Program-made: the position numbers and the translations under genes
NCBI RefSeq assembly: GCF_000321225.1
Contig: NW_004450287.1
Span: forward strand, 2,665,118-2,729,117
DNA: 64,000 bases
Origin: Odobenus rosmarus divergens
Lineage: Eukaryota; Chordata; Mammalia; Carnivora; Odobenidae
Direction of reading: 5' to 3'
Shown here: in pieces, positions 55,854-64,000 of the stretch
How positions within the stretch are numbered: the stretch's first letter is position 1
How the letters are laid out: every line of letters begins with the position of its first letter
The notes under the pieces: generated by a model
The model's input: the letters and a program-made list of their open reading frames with translations, nothing else
Told to the model about the DNA's origin: nothing
Database searches by the model: none

Positions 55854-56260
55854 TTTAGATGTTTCTTTGTGGATCTGAGCTCAGAAGAATTATTTGGACT
55901 ATAGATAAAACATTCGGGAGTGATCAATGCATAGATAAAAATTAGAGCATGTGGACTAAGTGAGAACATCTGGAAAGAGAAGGTAGAATGAAAAGAAAAT
56001 GAGATTTAGTTTGGAGCCTTGAGCAAATCAAATATTTATAATCAAATTGAGGAGGAAGAACTGAGAAAAGAGCCCAAAAAGAGTAGCCTAAGACACAGGA
56101 GAAAATCAGGAGAGAGTGTGGTCACATGGTCACAGGGGTTTTGTTTGCTTGTAAAACGATGAGTATATAGGAATGGGTAATAAATTGTATCAGATACCTC
56201 TTAAAGTCAAGTAAGGTAATAATAATAAAAGTTCCTTTTGGACTTGGATATGTGGTTCCT

Positions 56261-59200
56261 GGTGGGGACCTTAGGAAAGGTGATCCCTATGGTGGAATGT
56301 GTAAGGGTTGTAAATATGTGACTTAAACAGATTGTATTTAATCTATGATTAGGTAAAGTTCGCAAACTAACATGGTTTTAAGGTAACGTTCCCATTTTTG
56401 GATAGTTAAAGGCCTAGCCAAAATTACAGCTTGGCCCTCTAAATCTGAGATTGGAACTTTGTCAGCTGTGGAGACTATTCCATCGCATAAAGATACGCAA
56501 ATGAGAAGACCTGCAACAGGATGAAGAAAACAGTAAAGTAAGGAGGGTCTTCTAACAGCAGAAAGAAAGTTTTATGGTGGTTGGAGAAGGAGGAGGAATT
56601 GGAGGCATGGAGAGTGGAGGGCTGAGGAGATAAGAGGCTGTCATTGTATAAGATGTACAAACAATGGGCCCCCCTCTCCTTTCTCTGCTCATCAAGTTTC
56701 CTTGGATGGTTATGGCAGCTGCCTGAGAGCAAAGTAGAAGTTGATACTTTTCTCAGTTGCCTTAGATCTAGTCTCTGAAGTTCTAGAACACAGGAAGGTT
56801 CCCAATTGTGGGATGGGACAGATTTTCAGGTTAGAGTTGATACAAGAGAGAAAGAAAAGTAAAGTACTGAAGACTATTAAAAATAGAAAACTCCTTAAAG
56901 AGGATTGCCCATGAAGAGAAGAAGCTAGTTTGAAGTCAAGGAATTCCCTGGATGAAATTCAAAACTGGCCCCTGTGCATAGGGGGCAAGGAGAGACCAAA
57001 GAAAGAGGCAGAGCACTCCAGATTGGTAGATGGCAGTTTTAATAAGCAAGGAACTTACACAGGAGGCTTGTCTTGAGTAATTGCTAGATGACTAGATCTC
57101 TGCTTCTGCCCGCCAGGATCTTAAAAATTTACGCAGAGGCTTTAATGGGGTTCAGTCATGTATACAGTCCAGATGGTCTCAGTAACACACTGTTCTCTCA
57201 GTGTCGCATCCTTGATATGGCTCCTAGTGTGAGAACAGTGGGCAGAATATAGAATATACATTCCAAGGATGGGGAGGAGGTATGGAGCCTCCAATTTCCT
57301 GGATCCATCTTGAGAGTCAAACAGCAGTCACATCCTCTGCATGATCTCCTCCTACAATACCTCATGTATCATAATGAGAGAGAAAGTGGAAAGGAAGGGA
57401 GCCATTTTAGGTAGGCTTATGGATATGGTGGTGCAAAGTTGGGTTGGTTATCTTTGAAGGCTTCTACATTCTCTGTGAAAAAATAGATAAATATAGACAG
57501 TGAGATAATTTCTTGGGAGAAAAAGAAATGGCAAGTTGGTGAGAGAGTTAACAAGAGAAACCTAGCAGTATTTCTAGGCAGGATTGAAGTTCCAATTTAA
57601 TTTTTCATAGTTTTAGTCTCCTTGGGTTTATGAATTTTCCCCTTAGCTCCACAGCTTGCACAGGGTAGATGGTTGGCTGCATGCATCCTGGATTATTGTG
57701 GGAGGTATAACTAAAGGACACGGAAAATTATGTTCAGAGTAGTAGTAAAAGAGTGAGTAACCTAATGGACCACCAACATTAACTCGTAGATTGGAATTAC
57801 ACACAATGACTTCCAGTGCAAGTCTATCTCAATTTTTTAGTTCTGAATGCAGCTTGAGGTGGACCTCCCATTTCCACTGAGGGCAGAAAAACAAATTTGA
57901 CAATTAAAGATAACTCAAAAATAACTCAAAGACAAAGATGACCCTCATATTTTAACAGTCTCTGGGAGCAACTATTCCATTAACTCAAATTTCAAAATTC
58001 TTTTCACGAACGTTTCTCTTCATCTAAATGTGTCTTGCCTTCGTTTCTTTCTCAGGTGGCCTGTTGATAGAGGGGTTCAGCACCGGCTGGCTGAGGCCAA
58101 AGGACAGTTAAGTCTACTTTTTGTCCTCATTCTTCTCATTTTCTCTCTCTCCTTGGCCACTTCTGTAAAGAGCTCGGAATGCTTACCTCAGTGTCTTGTG
58201 GGAATAGGAACTACTACCATATCATATCATCTTCTTTGTGCAGGAACAATATTACGAAAAGGGGAGCTGCTATAATAGGAATAAAGTAGCGGGGTTGATG
58301 GATTAATGGTCCCACTGTGGTAGGAAAACGGCTGTAGCAGAAGTGGTTCAGGAAACAAGATGAAGGGATAGGAAGATGTGCTCAGGGAGGGTGATGTCTA
58401 ATTTAGTATTCCAAAGCTGGGGAAGTTTGTGTAGATGGCAATGTCCCAGAATATGCCCAAAGGAGTTGTTAGATGAGATGAAATGGTGATCTCGGGGACC
58501 ACACGGTGGTAACGAAAGACTGGTATGTAGTTTGGGTCATCAGCACTGACTTGGAATCATCCAAGACAAGCCTAAGAGTTGGAATGGAGATTGAGACCAT
58601 GATCCAACATCTTCAGTTAATGAGGCAAGTATTCCAGATGGCTGTGGTAAGTGGATTTTAAATATTTTCGGTAGAGACTCTGATCACCCTAGAATGGTAA
58701 AACTGAAGGGAGAAAATATAGTATAGATTCTTTTTACAGGTAGCACGAAGAAGGGAATTTATAACTAGAAAGTGATCAAAGAGAACAATGTTAGAACGTT
58801 CATGCCAAGACTTGCTAAAAAAGATATGATTTCTAACGTATTCTGGAAGTTTTGTCATTGTTCCCCAAATGTTACTGTGGCATGGGGTAAATGTTTTCTT
58901 CTAAATATATAACAGATAGGAAAACTCTAGATGAGTAGTTGGATGAAAGTTACCAAGATGCCCTTCCCTCCTCCGCCCCTTTGCCTTAATCTGGTCACCA
59001 GATTTGGAGTCACCACTGTTATTGCCAGCAGCCATGTCTGCTCTTTGTTGGCATTTTAAATAACAGAATAGTGAGTTGTGAAAGCAACCACTGTCATTTT
59101 CCCATGTTTTGATGAGAAAGACATACTGAAATATCCTTGGACAAAAGGACCTTGCTGAAAGTGGTTTCCAGATATCTCACCCTGCTGATTGGGATGTGAA

Positions 59201-60283
59201 ATGCAAGAAAGCAGTGGGTGTTGCGGGGGGGGGACTGAGGAGAGAAAAGTAGATAATTTCTGGTAAATGTCAACTAGGAGAAGCTTTGAAAGTCACTGTT
59301 TAATTGTGATTAACTAGTTAAGCACTTGATTTAATTAGTAGTTGCTTCAGTTAGAGGAGAATTTGGTGGGTAATTTTTTTAATTTCCAAGGCTTCATTTA
59401 GTAGCTAGGTAGATTTTATCTTTTATAAAATGCATTTGCATGTAAGACTGGTTTCTTCAATTGCTTTTTCATAAAGAATTCTAGAATCCACACTTTGAAT
59501 AAAGTTCCATATTATGCAAAGCAGTCTTTTTAACAAATATACAAACCAAACTGTTCTGATGAATTCACAGCTATCATGTGGTCTCTTTATTTACAATCTT
59601 TAGAATTTATGCTGTTCTCAGAAATTATACCTTATTACATGGCTTATTTTTTTAATGCTAAAGGTGTTATCTAATTACAGTATAATTAAATGTAATTTAT
59701 CAAATAGAAATAAAGACAAAATCGGTAATCAGAGACTCTTGCTTCATTCATAGATATTCAGTGGAGGTGTATCGTGTAATGAGTTTACCAATGTTTACTC
59801 TAGAACAAGTAGAATAAAATTGTCATCATTTTTCCTTTCATCATCTGACAGCACACTTGGAATTCATTTGCATAGCTTTACAATGGAAGTCATTACCCTC
59901 ATCACAGATCTACTGTTGTATAACCAGCAGTGAAAAAGTGAAGTTTATGAAGAGTTTAGAGATAAGAAGATGGATTTATTGTTGAAAGAAAGAGTTCAAA
60001 ATTTCTTTTCTTTTGAGGGGAGTAACTAATGTTAACATAGAACTCTTACAAACTCAGGTTTGACCAGATCTCCGAGGACAGATTCTACCTGTTCCGCCAC
60101 ATAAAATGAAGTAAGAAAGACTACTGACATACGACTTACAGAGGAGATGGCCAGAAACTGGTGCTGGAAACTTGGTCCCTCATCCATCAAAAGCAATGAA
60201 GGGATTCAAGTTGGAGAGGGTAGGCAGTGGGAGATAGATTCTTCAGAGTTGGTGTGCTCTGTGTCCTTTCCATTCCCCAAGGT

Positions 60284-60285
<2 letters not shown>
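56261..60285. other. Unassigned; possible old antisense retroviral sequence
   Basis: No family could be named with confidence. The stretch 57000-57560 has LTR-like texture; its minus strand reads CTTATTAAAACTGCCATC near the left end. The block 57600-58900 is GC-richer than its surroundings and carries the plus frame 58030-58275 (81 residues), which includes a hydrophobic run around residues 28-46. No conserved retroviral motif was seen, so this is only a suspicion. Confidence 0.25.
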
Positions 60286-60286
<1 letters not shown>

Positions 60287-60325
<39 letters not shown>

Positions 60326-60328
60326 TGT
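60287..60328. repeat. (GT)n microsatellite followed by a G run
   Basis: GT units from 60287, broken once by AT at about 60319-60320, then TTGGGGGGGAGG. The frames crossing it are simple-repeat artefacts. Confidence 0.95.
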
Positions 60329-60329
60329 T

Positions 60330-60715
60330 GGGGGGGAGGATTATTTTCTTGTCTAAAATCTATGAAGAGGCACTGCGTGAAAATCTCATGGAGATCTACA
60401 TATGTGTATCTGTGGTTTGGAGAACACAAAAGCTAAAGCAGGAACTGCTTACCAAGCAACTAAATGAAAACAATTTATTTGGGAAATACACTCACACCGA
60501 TACTGCCTGAGGTGTATGTGTCCAGTGCTTTTTTACCAAGAGAGCTATATTCATCTGTACCATACACTCTCATTATGAGAGAATTCCCTTCTTAGTTAGC
60601 AACTATCTAACTGGCTTGAGTTCAGGATAGGGAAGCATCCTTTCCCACTTCTCCATTTCCCCACCTCACTCCCTTTTCCACTCCTGTCTTTCTCAAGTGA
60701 TAGTCTCTTTTAATC
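60330..60715. other. No recognised feature
   Basis: Unique-looking sequence between the microsatellite and a MIR. Confidence 0.45.
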
Positions 60716-60719
60716 CATA

Positions 60720-60960
60720 TATAGTGGTTAAATGCATGGGCATTGGGGTGAGCCACACATGGAATAGAGTTTGGCTGTCATTTACTGACACATGAGAAGC
60801 ACTTGCAGTTTACTAAATATCTTTGGCTTCTACGTCGTCATCTGTAAAATGGAAGAGTGTAGTGCCTACCCCACAGAATTACTGTGAAAAATCAGCACAT
60901 GTAATTAATTAGCTCTGTGGATGACACATAGAGCTAAATAGATGTTAGCTCTTATAAAGT
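60720..60960 (+). mobile_element. MIR SINE (plus)
   Basis: TATAGTGGTTAAATGCATGGG, GTCGTCATCTGTAAAATGG, GTGTAGTGCCTACCCCACAG and GATGACACATAGAGCTAAAT follow MIR from its tRNA-like 5' part to its 3' end ('gtgcctggcacatagtaagcgctcaataaatgtt'). One of the more complete MIRs here. Confidence 0.75.
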
Positions 60961-60971
60961 GTGTATTAAAA

Positions 60972-61291
60972 ACAGACCTGTACCTCTGAAGCAAATAATA
61001 CATTATATGTTAAAAAAAAAAAAAAGAAGAAGATAGCAGGAAGGAAAGAATGAAGGGGGGAAATCGGAGGGGGAGACGAACCATGAGAGACTATGGACTC
61101 TGAGAAACAAACTGAGGGTTCTAGAGGGGAGGGGGGTGGGAGGATGGGTTAGCCTGGTGATGGGTATTAAAGAGGGCACGTTCTGCATGGAGCACTGGGT
61201 GTTATACGCAAACAATGAATCATGGAACACTACATCAAACACTAATGATGTACTGTATGGTGATTAACATAACATAATAAAAAAAAAAACG
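60972..61291 (+). mobile_element. 5'-truncated carnivore L1 3' end (plus)
   Basis: It starts CAGACCTGTACCTCTGAAGC, has an internal A run after TTATATGTT, then GAAGATAGCAGGAAGG, GAGACGAACCATGAGAGAC, GGATGGGTTAGCCTGGTGAT, GGTATTAAAGAGGGCACG and ends in AACATAATAAAAAAAAAAA. It is the same subfamily as 47349-47902 and is uninterrupted. No clear TSD was found. Confidence 0.88.
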
Positions 61292-62105
61292 GGTGTTCAC
61301 TCTTGAGTGTCCTAGTGTGTCCAATCCTGTCCTAAAATGTAGATTCAGGAGTTTCTCCTCTGAACTTAGTTGGGAGTCTTGTGATCTCTGTTGATATTTT
61401 AAATTTTCAAGTGTTGCTGGGAGATGTCTGCACTGAGTAGCTGAATGATACAGAATGGGAAGTCTCATATTCCTCATTATGGTTAATGGGCAGATGACAG
61501 AAGAGGCTTCTGCTTAAAGTCAGGGAATTACCCCTATTCATAAATTGAGTTGGCAGAAATAGCTCTATATGGCTACCAAGTGTTCTCACTTAAATAATTC
61601 ATGAAATGACCAGCTGCATCAGTTCTCTGGAAAAATTATGGGTCCTAGGTATTTGAATAGTGTCCCTTAAAGAAGTCTTCCTCCCTCCAGAATCTTTTCA
61701 ACCACCCATTATACCTATATATTTAGGAATGGCATTCATTCCAGGGGTCTGAATCCTGGTGTCCTTTTAACATCCCTCTCTTAACCCCATCCCAGCCAAA
61801 GCTCAATTTTTCTTCCCCACCCCCACAATAGAACTTGGTGAGGCATTGAAAAAGACCAGATGTTAACAACAACAAACATATTTACCTTCCTGGAGGATAA
61901 ACGAAGCTAGTTCAGGAGGCCATGGCTTTTAAAAACCATAGCTCTCCTATAGTTGAAGGGAAAAAGGAGACACTTCCCCACAATACCTTTTACTTTATGG
62001 ATCAGATAACGTCACGTGAGAGAGGGAGAGGGAGGAAGAGAGTAGGAAAGGAGGAAAGAGAGAATCCTTCTCTTATTACATATATGAACACATATACATT
62101 AATAA
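61292..62105. other. No recognised gene or repeat family
   Basis: Unassigned sequence; minus frames at 61235-61477 and 61407-61589 and a plus frame at 61922-62113 have no recognised domain. Confidence 0.5.
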
Positions 62106-62117
62106 ATAGCTAGGCAG

Positions 62118-62320
62118 GCATGCCTGGGTGGCTCAGTCAGTTAAGCGTCTGCCTTTGGCTCAGGTCATGATCCTAAGGTCCTGGGATGGAGCCTGGCATC
62201 AGGCTCCTTGCTCAGCGGGGAGCCTGCTTCTCCCTTTGCCTGCTCTGCCTGCCGCTCCCCCTGCTTGTGCTCTCTCTCTCTCTGACAAATAAAGAAATAA
62301 AATCTTAAAAAAAAAAAATA
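62118..62320 (+). mobile_element. SINEC-type SINE (plus)
   Basis: Head CATGCCTGGGTGGCTCAGTC, body CTCCTTGCTCAGCGGGGAGCC, a CT run and AATAAAGAAATAAAATCTT with an A tail. A short imperfect TSD, GCTAGGCAG / CTTAGGCAG, lies at 62109-62117 and 62321-62329. The body TTGCTCAGCGGGGAGCCTG is the caniform form. Confidence 0.94.
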
Positions 62321-62334
62321 CTTAGGCAGCTGTC

Positions 62335-62555
62335 CCCCACGGGATGCTAGGCTCTGTGCTAAGTGCTTTCTTTCTGGGTTAATCTTGCGGTGATCCTAAA
62401 AGAATGTATCATGTTCTAGGTATATACTAGGAACTCATGGTTCAGAGGAATTAAATACCTTACTTTAGTTTCCATAGCTAGGGAAGGGGTACAGACATAC
62501 ACTGTCTTACTCCAAAGCCCATGCTCTTTGCACTCTACCATGGTACTTTTGATTA
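62335..62555 (-). mobile_element. MIR SINE (minus)
   Basis: GGCTCTGTGCTAAGTGCTTTC, TATACTAGGAACTCATGG, TTCCATAGCTAGGGAAGGGG and CCAAAGCCCATGCTCTTTGCAC followed by TCTACCATGGTAC read as a nearly complete antisense MIR. Confidence 0.75.
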
Positions 62556-64000
62556 CTAAGTTCAGTTAATTTATATTCCTCAAGTGGAGATAACAAAAAA
62601 TGGCCATTCCTCAGGAAAAAGTAACATAATGATTTCATACACATACTCATAGCTTTTCCTGAAATGAATTTTCCAAAAGAAAAGGGGAAGATACATTAAA
62701 AAACCTAGAAAGAAAAATGTAAATTTGTCATAAACTTCCTATTATGGCCTAAAGGTTACATTGGTGTGTATCTGTTTGATATTGAAACATATGGAACACC
62801 GTATTACCAGATACAGAACCCCCAGTATTCCCACACTTGGAAAGGAAAAATAAGTAATATATGTGATTTCTATCATTAAGTTGCTATGATATATGGTATT
62901 AGGCAGATACTTCATGTAATATCGAGTAAAAACAGTTGGCTCAATAGTCTTTTAAACCCCTACCAATCAGTTTTTGTTTTTATTTTTTCCCAAAAAACAT
63001 TACGCCAAAAGCTTCCATGTACTAAACTGTTTCAAAATTTCATTTTAGGAACATCATTTCTTAGAACATGAAATATAAATTATTCCTTACTACTTTATCA
63101 TTCAACATTGTTATATAAATTTTAAGCCGAAATTTCAGATGCAAAGACACATTTAAATGACATTTAAAAACCAAATAGGACCCATATCTGTGCACTGGTT
63201 TATGCTTAGAGCATGAAAATTAACATTTCTTATCTGTAGTTATCAGATGTTTTTTCCCAGAAGGAACATGAGTTAATGGATTCTTATCCTAGTTTTCAAA
63301 ATCACAACTAAATAAATAGTTGAGCTTAAGGAATGGTAATCTGTGTAATATTCTACTTCCCCCAGGGGACTATCAATTGCCTATGCTTTTTAAGATAGAA
63401 CCAAGTGGGGTTTTTGTTTGTTTGTTTGTTTGTTGTTTTAGTTTATATAATTAGAAACACACAGTACAAAAATATAATGAAATACACATATGTTAATTTT
63501 CTTACGTCAATTGTTATTTCTAATCTACATTTTTCTTGTACCTAAATTGCACAGGCATTCAATCTGGTCTGTTGTGGATGTTCATGGAATAAATCCAGAG
63601 CAAAATCTAGATAATCTACCCCTGATGTACATATTACAATATATTACATTAGACAAATATCTATTATATCCATCCTTATGCTATAAAAATTTAAACTTTC
63701 TTAAGATATCACTGTATTGTATTTTGAAAATATTTTTCTTTATGTCATCATCATTAAAATTTGCTGTGATTATCATTTTACTGATTAACATAAATAAGAA
63801 AGAATGTGGGAGAAAAAAAGCATAGTATTTTTATTGGTATTAGTATGTGTGTGTACTATGTCTAGTGGAACTCATTTATTTTGATTTATATCTTTTTTTG
63901 CTATGATTAAATATCTAAACAATTTTCTACATATTGTGCTTAATTTTACCATCCTCTTTTCCCATTTTTTGCTGACCAGAGGAGTAGAAGACAGATGATG
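62556..64000. other. AT-rich, no recognised gene
   Basis: No repeat family was recognised apart from a (TTTG)n run. The frame at plus 63490-63825 (111 residues, hydrophobic because of AT-rich codons) has no recognisable domain. Confidence 0.5.
63411..63436. repeat. (TTTG)n simple repeat
   Basis: About six TTTG units in a row after GTGGGG. Confidence 0.92.

Larger units (their letters stand above)
54830..56260 (+). mobile_element. L2-like LINE copy (plus), split by a SINE
   Basis: It follows the same consensus as 1.56-3.0 kb: GGGCAGAGAAAACGGAAGG, GGAAGGAGGTTTTAAGAGTAG, GAGGATTTGGTGATGAGTTGG, GAAGAATGATGGGTTAAAGAC, GATCAATGCATAGATAAAAAT and GAGAAAATCAGGAGAGAGTGTG. A short MIR-like piece (55350-55430) and a SINE (55656-55853) lie inside. 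Confidence 0.55.

Noticed and set aside
60187..60510. Cys/Val and His/Thr repeat proteins on both strands
   Set aside because: They are translations of the GT microsatellite at 60287-60328.
1..64000. CRISPR arrays, operons or other prokaryotic features
   Set aside because: The carnivore SINE, L1, MIR and LTR content shows mammalian nuclear DNA. The tandem repeats present are microsatellites or single local duplications, without regularly spaced units.
1..64000. Nuclear mitochondrial insertion, rRNA or microRNA-like genes
   Set aside because: No mitochondrial gene phrases or rRNA phrases were recognised. The hairpins seen are too short or too perfect and short-armed to be called microRNA precursors.

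Overview
The window is vertebrate nuclear DNA from a carnivoran mammal, most likely a caniform (dog, bear, seal or mustelid side). The main evidence is 22 copies of the tRNA-Lys-derived carnivore SINE (SINEC type): a tRNA-like head with the phrase GGGTGGCTCAG, a CT-rich body and an A/T-rich tail, in both orientations and mostly flanked by target-site duplications (TSDs). The felid-type body phrase GCTGACAGCTCAGAGCC was not seen. Two L1 3' ends of a carnivore subfamily (near 47.5 kb and 61.1 kb) agree with this. Ancient mammalian repeats (MIR, L2-like, L1M, MLT1 and MLT2 LTRs, a Tigger-like DNA transposon) make up much of the rest. No protein-coding gene could be established. All open frames are short, and the recognisable ones lie in decayed L1, SINE, L2-like or LTR sequence. 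The window reads as intergenic or deep intronic DNA.

Layout. 1-1400: antisense L1M 5' region split by a SINE. 1440-3440: MIR, a long L2-like copy with an internal A30 run, MIR, SINE. 3.5-9 kb: mostly unassigned, with MIRs. 9.58-10.28 kb: an L1 fragment that looks like a retrocopy of an antisense L1 transcript. 12.7-17.25 kb: MLT2 LTR, SINE, an unclassified repeat and an old sense L1 that holds a SINE. 18.2-28.5 kb: MLT1 LTR, several SINEs, antisense L1M, L2-like copies, and a weak candidate pair of exons at 27.7-28.16 kb. 28.6-35.4 kb: a deeply nested stack in one antisense L1M (MLT1 LTR, Tigger-like element with a SINE, further SINEs, a younger antisense L1 that itself contains a sense L1 3' end). 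35.4-48.2 kb: MLT1-like and L1 fragments, an L1 and SINE that reused one target site, an MLT2 LTR, and an antisense retroviral LTR split by an L1 that carries a 50-base assembly gap. 48.2-54.8 kb: AT-rich, mostly repeat-poor, with an RFX-type X-box match. 54.8-64 kb: L2-like copy with a SINE, unassigned sequence, a GT microsatellite, an L1 3' end, a SINE and a MIR.

No genes act together here. The content of interest is the order of transposon insertions, a probable assembly artefact at the gap, several small inverted duplications that look like template-switch mutations, and a few candidate functional sites. Repeat family names come from recognising consensus phrases by eye, so subfamilies and exact ends are approximate.
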